Shown here: positions 8,952-18,139 of the stretch, in pieces
Position numbering within the stretch: position 1 is the stretch's first letter
How the letters are laid out: each line of letters starts with the position of its first letter
NCBI RefSeq assembly: GCF_001186125.1
Contig: NW_014039834.1
Span: forward strand, 7,087 to 27,410
DNA length: 20,324 bases
Source: Sphaeroforma arctica JP610
Taxonomy: Eukaryota > Opisthokonta > Ichthyosporea > Ichthyophonida
Reading direction: 5' to 3'
Notes under the pieces: model-generated
The model's database searches: none
What the model was told of the DNA's origin: nothing
The model's input: only the letters and a program-made list of their open reading frames with translations
Position numbers and translations under genes: made by a program

Positions 8952-9251
8952 TGTAATATCAAACGCTTATGCTCTAAAATTTATTGAAAAAGATAGTTGA
9001 CTAAGCGACTATTTTAGTAGACTGAAGATTTTAGTTCAAAGCATGATAATTATATAGACCCTCCCGGCCCAAGAACCTCCCGTCTCTGATCCAACTTCTG
9101 TCTAACTGATAGGAATCAGCCGATAGTAAAAACTCTCCCACTTACATCCACCTCAGTAAAACCTCCACCAATAAAGATAAACTATTTTTTAGAACTAAAA
9201 AGGAGTGTAAAATGTACTTCACTCATGAGTTACTCGACGGTTGAGTTTACA
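8952..9251 (-). repeat. 5' LTR of the gypsy element
   Basis: 300 bp, the upstream LTR for the minus-strand element and partner of 4031-4324. As the 5' LTR it would carry the promoter. The sequence just inside it on the element strand (ACTAAACGCAGTAGAAATAT) should be the primer-binding site but does not start with TGG, the usual complement of a tRNA 3' CCA end. Confidence 0.9.
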
Positions 9252-9252
9252 T

Positions 9253-9960
9253 ATCTACATTTGTGACTTTCCCATATAGGCCATGTACATATAGAGTATT
9301 CAGAATTGAACTAAGCCACTTCCATCTTGATGCCCTGACCGACCACATTTTTTAATTCATTCTGGTCCCGCAAAGGGTGTCGGGAGCCCTGCAATCATAA
9401 TTTGAGCTATTGTCGAACACAATGACGACCTTGTCTGCTGTCCAAAGCTTTCTCATCAATCTCTTTCGCAATTACTCTGCTATTAGTAGACCCATCCAAT
9501 ACCATATGCGTTTACACCTGGACGGATCGTCATTCGCGCACCTTCTCTGACACCGAATGCATGTACTGGAGACGAAAGTGCATCCGAAAGCTTAACCCTC
9601 GCTATTTTCTCACAGTTATAATCGCTCGATTATTGATCTGCCCTTTGATTTCTTCTTAACTTTGGATTCAAATGCGCCACATCACCCATACTTGTCATCC
9701 AGTTGTTGGAAACATTCGTAGTGGAATAGAATATGTACAGGCTGTTGTTCAGCGCCTGCTGTGTATTCAGGAGTATCCACGGCCATCATATCCTCACCAG
9801 AATATATTAAGGCACATTGTACCTTCCATTGTATGAGTGGAAGAAATGTATTGCGATTATATTCGACTACCTCAGGGCGTTTATGCCCATCATAATAGAC
9901 ACATTTTGAATGAGCTGGTTGTTTTTAGCTTTGCCAATAAATAATTCTCTAGCAGTGGTA
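9253..9960 (-). pseudogene. DDE transposase relic (FDGHE/FDNS type, IS630/Tc1-like)
   Basis: The minus-strand frame 9682-9906 reads CVYYDGHKRPEVVEY near its start, then FHYECFQQLDDKYG at its end. Another frame (about 9620-9665) has KKKSKGRSII, and a third (9355-9450) has VVIVFDNSSNYDCRAPDTL. These match, in order, a eukaryotic DDE transposase family whose members carry 'YFDGHERxDVVEY', 'HDExxFxxND', 'KGxGRSIMVSDF' and 'FDNSSNHxxxxxDAL'. It is dead: the first catalytic Asp position is Tyr, a TGA at 9682-9684 stands where Trp is expected, the His of FDNSSNH is Tyr, and three frames are used. The C-terminal part with the third acidic residue is absent, because the gypsy LTR begins at 9251. No TIRs were found. 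Confidence 0.65.
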
Positions 9961-10455
9961 GTCGTATGCTGATTGATTTATTCTCACTACTGCTTGTACT
10001 ATCAGGAGGACAGGTGACATTCAAAGTGTGCGGTTGACGATGATTGATGGCGACCAATAAGTACTGAGTACAGAACTAGTGTCATCGTATGATGCTTGAT
10101 TCACTGACTTACGGAGGACGAAAGCAATGGTGCCGATGGCATGATATATAGGATTTTTTATATCTGTGAGATCAATTTTACGACTTTGAGCAGTTTATAG
10201 TAAGAGAATATCCTCTACACTTATCATTATATAAGTACTTCAACGTACTTGATAAAAAGAAAGGTTGCTCATTAACGTTTCTTAAAGATGTTGAAAGAAA
10301 GAAAAATACAATTTGATGTCAAGAAAGCTGGTGTGACGAGTGAAAACTTCATGTAAAACAAAATCACGGCTATTAAGATGTTTGAAACAGACTTCTCACA
10401 ATATAGCTGAATCCCTTTACGCTACAAATTAGTGTAGCAAGACAACAGTACGTGG
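9961..10455. other. Transposase upstream region and spacer
   Basis: On the minus strand, 9900-10050 keeps a short coding-like, Ser-rich frame (SENKSISIRLPLLENYLLAK) that may be the transposase N-terminus. The rest is AT-rich. ACGACTTTGAGCAGTTTATAG near 10175 resembles ACGACTTTGCAGTTTATAA near 11250 in the following repeat, hinting at a third, more decayed repeat unit. Confidence 0.35.
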
Positions 10456-11450
10456 TAAGAGTACTTATATAGTAGTCCCGAAGTGGTTCGGGTTGCTGCC
10501 GTGTTTATCTGTTATTGACTAGATCTTCATGGATGCGGAAATCTATCCTTCGATTATTTTTGTCTTCAAGGCAAAAGATCGACCAAATCCCACTGGCCCA
10601 GACTACATAGTATTTTACACTGTCAATTATAGTCTATAATGAAAATCTTGTTTTGGTATTAAACCGACGGATGATCGGAGTGGGATAAAGTCCCTGTCTT
10701 ATATCCACTTTGTCCACTTTAAAGTATGGAAAGGACAAACTATTTAAAAACGTTCCACATCAACTCCATTTGACGACTTTGACGCAAAACACGTTGGCAT
10801 CACAAGATCCATACTAGAGTTCCGACACATACCAGGAGATAATTCGTGTAGAAAAGCACAAGCCGTATAGATAGCAGAGATTGAACGATATATGACGTTT
10901 AAAAGGCATTCTATATGCGACTGATAGCTTAAGTAGGTAAGAGTATTTATTTTGCAGTCCTGAGTTGATTCGGGTTGTTGCCATATTCATTTTCATCTTG
11001 ACTAGTTCTTCCTGGATACGAAAATATAACCTTCATATCATTTCCGCCTTCGAAACATCAGATAGATCACATCATATTGGTGATAACATCTAATTGGTTC
11101 AGTCTACGTAAAATAACCATCTGTCAAATATAAAGTCGATGATGGGTATTTTTTTTTGGGTGGCAAATCGACATATGGTCCAAGTCACACGTCCACTTTG
11201 CTCACTTTAGAGCATGGAAAGCACAAATTATTTGCTCAAGAAGGCAAACGACTTTGCAGTTTATAAAACATTTCACATTATCTGACGATTCTGTCGTAAA
11301 AAAACGTTGATAATCCAAAATTCAGACTAGAGTCACGACACATGCCAGACGATAATTCGTAATAAATAGCGCAAGCCGCATAGATTACTGGGATTGAACG
11401 TAACACAACGTTTAAAGTGCATTATATACGAGACCGAGAGCTAAGCTATT
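10456..11450 (+). repeat. Two diverged tandem units, about 481-515 bp
   Basis: The blocks starting GGTAAGAGTACTTATATAGT (10456) and GGTAAGAGTATTTATTTTGC (10937) align through most of their length. Shared landmarks include GGTTCGGGTTG/GATTCGGGTTG, TTGACTAGATCTTC/TTGACTAGTTCTTC, ATGGAAAGGACAAACTATTT/ATGGAAAGCACAAATTATTT, and AGATAATTCGTGTAG/CGATAATTCGTAATA. The match continues to AACGTTTAAAGTGCATTATA near 11410. Divergence is high, so this is an old duplication or a decayed satellite. No coding sense is seen in either unit. Confidence 0.7.
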
Positions 11451-11539
11451 CAATTAATTTACAATCTTCGTGGTGTAGATACTATACTTACCATTCCACC
11501 ATTAAATTGTGCAACCAAAGCCCGATTCGTACCCATCTT

Positions 11540-11556
11540 CCCCCACCCCCCCCCCC
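11540..11556 (+). repeat. C-rich homopolymer tract (C5-A-C11)
   Basis: Five C, one A, then eleven C. It is the only notable GC homopolymer in an AT-rich window. The minus strand is a G run that could form a quadruplex, or it may simply be a slippage product. Confidence 0.85.
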
Positions 11557-11606
11557 GACATTCCTTTACGCCTAACTGAATTTAGTAAGATTACATATTA
11601 GCAATA

Positions 11607-12141
11607 CCAACGAATAAGTGGATCGATATATATTTGATTCTTGCCTCTGCTCATGTAGCTATCCACAAGACAAGAGATTGTGTATGACAAAATAGTACAG
11701 CTTTGAGATCAAAAGGTCATTGTGTCTTTATCTGTTTGTGTCCTTATCCATATTACCCTGTTCTCGTATGACGGGTAGGCATATCTGAATGGAGTTTAGC
11801 ACCGCCCTTTACAATGCGTGATATTAACACTGACATGGTATGTTCCAGTTGCATATTAAAACAAACGCAAAAATCCAACGAATAAGTGGATCGATATATA
11901 TTTGATTCTTGCCTCTACTCATGTAAGCTATCCACAAGACAAGAGATTGTGTATGACAAAATAGTACAGCTTTGAGATCAAATGGTCAATGTATCTTTAT
12001 CTGTTTGTGTCTTTATCCATATTACCCTGTTCTCGTATGAAGGGTATGTATATCTGAGTGGAGTTAAGTACCGCTCTTCACAATGCGTGATATTAACACT
12101 GACACGGTATGTTCCAGTTGCATATTAGAACAACGCAACAA
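11607..12141 (+). repeat. Tandem duplication, 268-bp unit
   Basis: Unit 1 (11607-11874) and unit 2 (11875-12141) both begin CCAACGAATAAGTGGATCGA and run in parallel through TATCCACAAGACAAGAGATT, TGTTCTCGTATGA and TGATATTAACACTGACA. By eye they differ at only a few per cent of positions, much less than the other tandem arrays in the window, so this is the youngest duplication here. No open frame of note. Confidence 0.9.
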
Positions 12142-12687
12142 TGCGTCTTCGTTCATTCCATCATCTTAAAAATGAGAATGAAAATCGTTCGAGTGAATAG
12201 TTCGCTCTGGCCACTGCTGCTTGCATAGATCTCTGATGTTATCAGTGAAATCTGTTTGTCTGATCTGAATCCGAGCTTATACGCGTATGAGAATTCTTCA
12301 TGGAAGATTGAAATTTAAACTTTGCACGATTGGTCTTTAATAGCTTGATATGTCAGCTGGTTCATGATAGAGTCACTTCACTCTGATATAGTATTCGAAA
12401 CTCTGATGAATCACAATTTTTTTAGAATGGTATATATGAAAGTGAGTCTTTTCTCCAGTGGTCACCCGGCAATTGTCGCACCAATATAATGTGTATTATT
12501 CTGGCTCGTTTGTATAACACGGCGAGCTACCGGATAAACAAGGTATAATTATTAACCTGAACTATGGCTACCGAGAGCTGGACATTTGGATACCAAGATA
12601 ATAATTTTATACGATTGAAACGGTTACGAGTATAAGTAATGACCCCGAGTGTAAATAATGATCCTGAGTGTAAGTTATTTGTGGAAG
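12142..12687. other. AT-rich spacer, nothing recognised
   Basis: No protein-like open frame, RNA gene or clear repeat, apart from the short doublet ACCCCGAGTGTAAATAATGA / ATCCTGAGTGTAAGTTAT near 12641-12680. A 63-codon minus frame over 12527-12718 has no recognisable composition and runs into the next TIR end. Confidence 0.4.
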
Positions 12688-12727
12688 TTGTAGTAAATTG
12701 AATGAATGGCTGAACCAACCAACCTAG
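12688..12727 (-). repeat. Isolated right end of the TIR family
   Basis: TTGTAGTAAATTGAATGAAT followed by GGCTGAACCAACCAACCTAG matches the right TIR of the 512-685 element. It is followed by TA (12728-12729) and then directly by the left end of another copy. No left partner is seen upstream, so this copy has lost most of its body. Confidence 0.75.
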
Positions 12728-12729
12728 TA

Positions 12730-12893
12730 CTAGATTGGTAGGTTCAGCCTTTTACCTAATTTATGGCAAAGCTGTAAAGCATCGCGAGTACGTCGATCTC
12801 AATACGCATGATCCGCTTCTGAGTGGATTTCTCTGAACATTCCATGCTGGGATCACCACTCCTGGACGAATTTCTCTGAACCTTCAGGCCTAG
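12730..12893. mobile_element. Second copy of the short TIR element
   Basis: Starts CTAGATTGGTAGGTTCAGCC after TA and aligns with 512-640 through the centre (GAGTACGTCGATCTCAATAC versus GAGTACTTCGATCTCAGTCC, and CACGCTGGGATTACCACTCC versus CATGCTGGGATCACCACTCC). It ends in CCTAG at 12889-12893 but lacks most of the right TIR. There the phrase TTTCTCTGAACCTTC is a second copy of the internal TTTCTCTGAACATTC, an internal rearrangement. Confidence 0.7.
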
Positions 12894-12900
12894 CATATGT

Positions 12901-12933
12901 TAGTTCGTTTCGTCATTCACCTAATTTACTACA
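12901..12933 (+). repeat. Third left end of the TIR family at this locus
   Basis: TAGTTCGTTTCGTCATTCAC, continuing into CTAATTTACTACAGAACCGG, matches the left end and start of the centre of the 512-685 element, again immediately after another copy. No right end is visible. Confidence 0.65.
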
Positions 12934-13054
12934 GAACCGGAATGGTCGCCAATTAGATTTGTAATATGGGCTATTAGTAAACCGTACTCTTATTTTAGTA
13001 CCCGGATGATCAAAACGAGGTACTACAGATCAAGAACGAATTGTATTTGTTTAC

Positions 13055-13960
13055 TCTTTCGTCAGATTCTTATCGTGTGTCAAAAGCAAATCATTCGCGA
13101 TATTAAAGTACGTCATTCGATTCGCTACTATAATATAAAATTCGAGCGTAGTGTCACGTAGACATCAACAACGGTCTGTAAATAACTCTATCAACATATC
13201 ATTTGACAAGCAGCCCTAGGATATTACACTCTTGAGTGAGTAGGCGCACACTTTACGTTTAAAAAGTACTAGTGCAAAAAGGTTCTCTTCGTGCCTTTTT
13301 TCTCTCGAAAAGTTTGACTAGATATTTGCATAGTCTTTGGCATCAGATTCTTATGCAAACCATTGAGATTGTGTCAATAGTGACACATTCGGTATGATAA
13401 AGTGCGGTATTCGATCGGATACTATAGTATTGATTTCGTGGGCAGTGCTACCCAGACGCCAGCTACGGTCTGAAGAGATTTAGTTCAGTATCGTCATTTC
13501 TTAACCAACCCTACGGCAGTACACACATGGGTGAGTATGCGCGCATATTTAAGGAGAAATGTATTTGCGCAAAGTTCGTATTATACAGGCTTCTCTCCGT
13601 AGCTTTCGTTAAAAGGTTTGACTAGTTATTTGCTTACTCACTAGCAAGCAACTTATTGAGATTGTGTATCATTAGCAAAACGTTAGAAATTATAGAGTCA
13701 GTCATTCGACCCGCTACTATAAGGTATACTTCGAAGGCAGCGCCACGCAAACACCTTGTGAAGAGATGTAGATCAGCGACATTAGTATACAGCTCTATGT
13801 TATTATACACATTGGTGAGTATACGCACACTTTAGGAAGAGAAAAAAAATTGCAAAGTGCGTTTTATACGCGTTTTTCTCCGCAGTTTTTATCGATTATT
13901 TCTACTAGTTGTTCTATCCATGATGCTAGTCTTTGTATCCCGTGATATAAATTTTCATAA
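13055..13960 (+). repeat. Three diverged tandem units, about 295 bp
   Basis: Anchors recur with a regular period: ATTCGATTCGCTACTATA (13115), ATTCGATCGGATACTATA (13409), ATTCGACCCGCTACTATA (13704), that is 294 and 295 bp apart. Further shared landmarks are TGAGTAGGCGCACACTTTA, TGAGTATGCGCGCATATTTA and TGAGTATACGCACACTTTA, and GTTTGACTAGATATTTGC / GTTTGACTAGTTATTTGC. A decayed fourth unit may follow (GATTTGACTAGAGATATTTT near 14050). The units have no shared open frame and diverge strongly, which suggests an old satellite-like array. Confidence 0.8.
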
Positions 13961-15159
13961 AGGATAGTAGAATGATCGATACAGTTAATCCCTATCCAAT
14001 AATGTAAATCGTATTGAGACTGTGCTGTAACGTTCTTTGTCAGCTCTTTTTGATTTGACTAGAGATATTTTAGCACAGTACAATTGAACAGACAATATTC
14101 AATCAACATGACTATGAACAACGCTTTGTATAAATTTAATAAATGGCGTTCAAGTTCTAGGAAAGGTCGGTTATACGGTTGTATTGAATTTCTTTCGAAG
14201 TTCACAGCAGTGATAATTTTATATAAATTGTACTTTAACCGGATACTGATACGAATGTAAGCAATAGAGACCTATATTGTTAGTGGTTAGGCTTTATCAG
14301 GAAACAACCACATTTAAGCCAACTTATGTGTTTCTTTTATGTGTAAATTGAGTACTGAACTTCAGCGCTCTGTACATATTCGCTGCGGTATGCAATAGCT
14401 AGAAATGACTGACGGTTACTGCGATATTTGATGAAGGTTTGAGATGGAGAGCGTAGAGCGTCCTAGCAATGGTAATATAAGTGACGCCAGTATAGCTCAA
14501 CATTCAAATCTCGGCGAGTAATTAAACCCAGCAATTGTACTTTCGGCTATAGGGAAATTCGTAACTGCCTTTGACTGGCATGTGAATTTGTAGTTCACTG
14601 TAAAATCATTTTGCATCCCTTATTAGAAGTCTCTATTTTCTTTGTTTCGAATTCGGGCACTAATGGCAATCTTCGGAATTGAATTCCTATTCAGGTAAAA
14701 TCTACTTAAATAACTACTCGACATGATATTCTATGTCTAAAATTTGATTGCAGATATGTAGTATTATGGGAAAGCTAGAGTGTTGCTATGTAGGTATTTT
14801 TCACTGCCCGCAATATGTCGAACTGTATGGCAAAACAGCCATCCTTTAGTAGGAAAAACTCATTTACACATACAATCTCGCAAAATAATAGTATCACTAA
14901 TGTTCTCTTCAAAGCACTAGTATAATAGGCAGATGAGCATCGTCTCTTTAAGTGTACAAAAAATGTGGTAAAGTTAGTTGACCCAATTGCTTATTAAAAC
15001 ATGCTGGAATATTTTCACATAATCGCCGTTTTGTAAGTATGCTCAAAAACTCGGTGAGTAAAAATATACAGTATTTTATCTTTACTCTCAAGCTCCTCTA
15101 AGTCTGCGAATATTTGAATACACTCGCTGGATGGACCGAATTCTCAGCAGTGAGGTTAG
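13961..15159. other. AT-rich region without recognisable genes
   Basis: Apart from the possible fourth repeat unit near 14000-14070, I see no protein-like frame, tRNA, hairpin or repeat that repays description. Confidence 0.4.
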
Positions 15160-16700
15160 TTAAATAGTTGGCAGTAGACATTTGACAACCGTGCTTTAAA
15201 GTCTAATGGTTTACGTAGTAGGTTGTAAAGCTGTTTCGCAACACCTGGCTGTTCTTTTATGCAGTGCTTTTGGCGAACGTGTACAAGACTTTGGTTCGTT
15301 GTGTAGAGATTTGAGATTTAATCCATAACCTCAGCAAGTTCAATGATTTTATGATCTTGGTACGTTTCAATAGGATTCATCTCAACTGTATTGTTGGTTG
15401 GTACTTGTGTTGCGTTAATATTAGTAAAAGTGGAAGAGTCTGAAGCTTTAGGATTTAGGAGTTTGGAGTTTAGATCGATACTTTATATCGTCCTGTCAGC
15501 TCTCAATTCTGCTAACTTGTGCAGTAGATACTGGGCTGGGAATTTTATGTTTGTGCGCGTTGTTTTCTGTGGGTGCAACTGAGATTGTTTAGGTATGCGT
15601 GCTATAGCAGCTACAATACATTTGTATTTCACTTATATTCTCTCTTCGGCACAACGTTCAATGGCTGCGCTTTCTGATCGTATCTAAGCTTGTGTTCTAA
15701 TCTCATTCTCTATTGGAAGTGAGTAGTAACCAGGGAAGTCTAAATATAGCTGATTTAACATTGCGCCTGGCTGCATTTTTCTGACGACCGAGACTCCTCG
15801 CCACATTTGAAGAACTTTGTACTAATTTATTATATTTGTATCTGAATGTCGTGCCATATTGTTTAACATGAGGTCGACAACGAGCCTAACCTCTTTTGTA
15901 TCGCACAGTTCAGACTGATTTAGCTAAATCGAGTTCCAGAAGAGACTCAGTCCATCACATATAGCTACTTCATGATTACCCATCAAGTTACTGGCTTGTC
16001 TGTCACTAATATCCGCCAGATCTTTTCTACGCACACCGCTTTCATAAATCACACGCACGATACGCTTATACCTATGCTCTATTCGGGTTTCTAATATACT
16101 GGCAACTTGTGAAGCTTTGACGATGATTGAGTTGGTTATGTACGCCGTACCAAAAAGATCACAACCAGGTCCATAGCTGTTGTAGCCTTCAGCGATCATT
16201 CTTTCAATAGTTGCAGTACCAATGTTACCTATATCTTGGGCAACTTAACGCTCAATCTCATCAACAGACATAATATCACTATCACGTGCATTACTATTAT
16301 CATCTGCAGATCGATCCACTATTCCGTCCGTCTTCTATTACTATCTTCTTTACTCACTTCTTCCTCTTCATCATCACCTACACATACATGTGTCGTTAGC
16401 TTTGATGTTATCATAATCAATAACATACCCATATCATCTATCGTACCGGTACTAGTAATACTTGACCCATTCTCAGACACCACAGTAGTCGCTCGGTTTG
16501 CCATCTTCAGCAACTCCGCACCGCCTCGCAGCTTGTCGTTGGCGTCCACATGACCGAATTCGGTTTACTTTGGTTTTCGCTTTACAAACTAGATCGTATA
16601 TACACGTCCGTTCGTAAGTGTAAAAGCTACCGGGGGGTAGCCTAACATACTTACTGCAGTGATCGCACGTTGTATGCACCGTACATTTGCGAGCCACCAT
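15160..16700 (-). pseudogene. Decayed gene, unknown repeated family (copy 2)
   Basis: The minus strand opens with an ATG at 16700 and a cysteine module CDHCSKYVRLPPGSFYTYE followed by two more Cys. An acidic, Ser/Glu-rich stretch follows (about 16220-16550). Next comes MIAEGYNSYGPG through RRKDLADISDRQASNL (15924-16199), then QPGAMLNQLYLDFPGYYSLP and EIRTQ (about 15690-15780). The frame carrying that motif stays unusually poor in stops down to about 15160. Alignment with 2535-3480 holds from the YGxG motif to D/E-I-R-T-Q. The gene is broken about five to eight times. The N-terminal module has the look of a CW-type zinc finger (C-x2-C-x-K-x2-R-L-P), which binds histone tails. Role unknown. Confidence 0.6.
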
Positions 16701-16740
16701 GCTTGCTGATCACGGCCTTATATCTGAAGTGACACATTTA

Positions 16741-16785
16741 ATCGATGGGCATGCAATCGATGAGCATTCGATCGATGGGTGCACA
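16741..16785 (+). repeat. Three 15-16-bp ATCGATG repeats
   Basis: ATCGATGGGCATGCA, ATCGATGAGCATTCG and ATCGATGGGTGCACA lie head to tail, 40-85 bp upstream of the ATG of the minus-strand relic at 16700. An ATATAAGG box lies between them (minus strand, near 16718-16725). They could be protein-binding sites of its former promoter, or a chance minisatellite. Confidence 0.6.
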
Positions 16786-17332
16786 CCATCAACCACTATT
16801 CTTCACAGTAACCCCAAGTATATGCAGATATGGCAATATTTAGACTTAGATATCATGTAATTAGATATTTACTTACAAACCTTACAATGATGTTTACACA
16901 TCACAAAATACAACTTTTACCTTGGTCGGAATCGACACAATTCTCCACACACATGAACCAAAAATGTTACGGACTTAGTGACTTTTCTGACGGGCTCTAA
17001 TATGTTCCCTATAGAGAGAACATGTATATATTTATATATCTGTTCTTAGGGATACTCCCTGGCTGTAATCGATAATTTTCCATTAGATTATCATCTAGAC
17101 GATAAAATAGCCTCAGTCAGGGTTGAGGGTATTTAAAGACTACTTACTACTCAGGTAGTACTCTTCAGTCTTTTACTTTTCACCAAGTTGAAAGTTCCTT
17201 TTTCAGGTAGTCCAAGGCACTGGTCAGCACATATCCCGCAACCATAGCAGTACCCTCGTACAATATAGACCAAGACGCAACGACAGTTTAATTCTGACAC
17301 ACGAAGAAAATAAACGCAGGAACGACCCTCTA
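16786..17332. other. AT-rich spacer
   Basis: No genes recognised. It holds a small inverted repeat, ATGTTC...GAACAT at 17002-17023, and a half-site of the same motif (TGTTC) near 17040. A doubled CTCAGTC/CTTCAGTC and AGTCCAAGG lie around 17110-17215, without clear structure. Confidence 0.4.
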
Positions 17333-17593
17333 CTAAAAAGTAGCAGGTGAAGACCCCGCTGCTGTTGACCAGGAATAATTCAGTGCCCCGCCCATAGTTA
17401 CGCCGAAACTGCCAATTTCGTAAGCAAAAACAGTAGTATGCAAACTCAAAACATGGCGGAAACTAGGGGCACCCCGGAAGCTAATGTTAGCGATAAAACA
17501 CGTCTCCGGGGTCAGGACCGCCACCACCTCTGAAGGACTGTCAGAAGGAGCGGTACATTCCAAGTTCAGAATGTAATAGCCGGGCCTCCACAT
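17333..17593 (-). CDS. Possible 86-aa ORF in a GC-richer block
   Basis: An ATG at 17593, preceded by an in-frame stop, opens 86 codons on the minus strand. The product has few charged residues and contains LTPETCFIANISFRGAPSF and FAYEIGSFGVTMGG. The block is visibly richer in G and C than its surroundings, which supports former coding. However, the plus strand over the same block is also fairly open (KHVSGVRTATTSEG near 17490-17530), so the coding strand is uncertain. A plus-strand reading would place it upstream of the DIRS-like element, where an ORF1 could lie. No domain recognised. Confidence 0.3.
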   Translation of the reverse strand: MWRPGYYILNLECTAPSDSPSEVVAVLTPETCFIANISFRGAPSFRHVLSLHTTVFAYEIGSFGVTMGGALNYSWSTAAGSSPATF

Positions 17594-18130
17594 TAGACTC
17601 TATGTTATAAACGTACTCTTAAGCAGTAAAACCCTAAAGCAGTACGAGGAACTTAAGTTTCCTAAATGGGTTTTAACGGTTTTATTAATTAATACCTTTT
17701 CCATTTTACACATGAGATATTTAGACAAGGCCATTAAAAGGCCCCAGTAAAATACCAAACATAAGATTTGGTCTAGTTCTATTAATAGAACTATATTTAC
17801 TTTCCTAATCTATTTATATCTGAATACTTCGGTAGCGAGATGGCTCAACCGAACATAGGTTTCTAAGGACTATTAGCGTTGCTTAGTTTATCCTCCGTCC
17901 AGCCAACCAGATGTGCCAGTCTGATGAAGGCTAAGTCGGTAATTCTTGATAAGTGGCAAGTTATTCGTTAATGCAATAACTATGGACATCAGGAGTATTT
18001 TTCTTTTTTCTTCTTCTTTTCGTTTTCCGAAAGATAGGATTTTATTAGTCTCTCGGATTCGCCCCAACGAAACATACCATAGTTTCTAATAGAGCGACAA
18101 CGAAACATTAAATAAAACACTAAATAAAAT
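17594..18130. other. Spacer with short palindromes
   Basis: AT-rich, with no credible gene. It contains a perfect 20-bp palindrome at 17774-17793, a pyrimidine-rich tract at about 17998-18030, and a CTGATGA motif near 17920 that does not develop into a ribozyme. Confidence 0.4.
17774..17793. repeat. Perfect 20-bp palindrome
   Basis: TAGTTCTATTAATAGAACTA reads identically on both strands, with no central spacer. It could be a dimeric protein-binding site or a cruciform seed. There is no gene adjacent to it. Confidence 0.8.
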
Positions 18131-18139
18131 CTCTTCGGC

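Larger units (their letters stand above)
4031..9251 (-). mobile_element. Ty3/gypsy LTR retrotransposon, full-length fossil
   Basis: A 5.2-kb element on the minus strand, bounded by two LTRs that both run TGTAAA...ATTACA when read on the element strand. The internal part (4325-8951) holds, in order, a gag region with a CCHC zinc knuckle, protease, RT, RNase H and integrase; this order defines the Ty3/gypsy (Metaviridae) group. It is broken, with roughly ten or more interruptions across gag and pol. The LTRs differ at about one aligned position in ten by eye plus several indels, so the insertion is old. The flanks TATT (4027-4030) and TATC (9252-9255) could be a decayed 4-bp target duplication. 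No envelope gene or clear chromodomain is seen. Confidence 0.9.

Noticed and set aside
15447-15475. TTTAGG-like doublets resembling a degenerate telomere repeat
   Set aside because: Only three imperfect units inside otherwise ordinary AT-rich DNA.
15391-15582. 63-codon plus-strand frame with a hydrophobic start
   Set aside because: Weak composition, and it lies opposite the stop-poor minus frame of family copy 2.
17620-17640. AAAACCCTAAAG, resembling a plant-type telomere unit
   Set aside because: A single occurrence with no tandem repeat.
17829-17905. GGTAGCGAGATGGCTCAACC, reminiscent of a tRNA-Leu/Ser start
   Set aside because: No matching acceptor 3' strand, no T-loop GTTCRANNC and no anticodon stem.
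17915-17945. CTGATGA followed by a possible 3-bp stem (GGC-TAA-GTC), as in a hammerhead ribozyme
   Set aside because: The required GAAA core does not follow (GGTAA instead), and the flanking arms do not pair convincingly.
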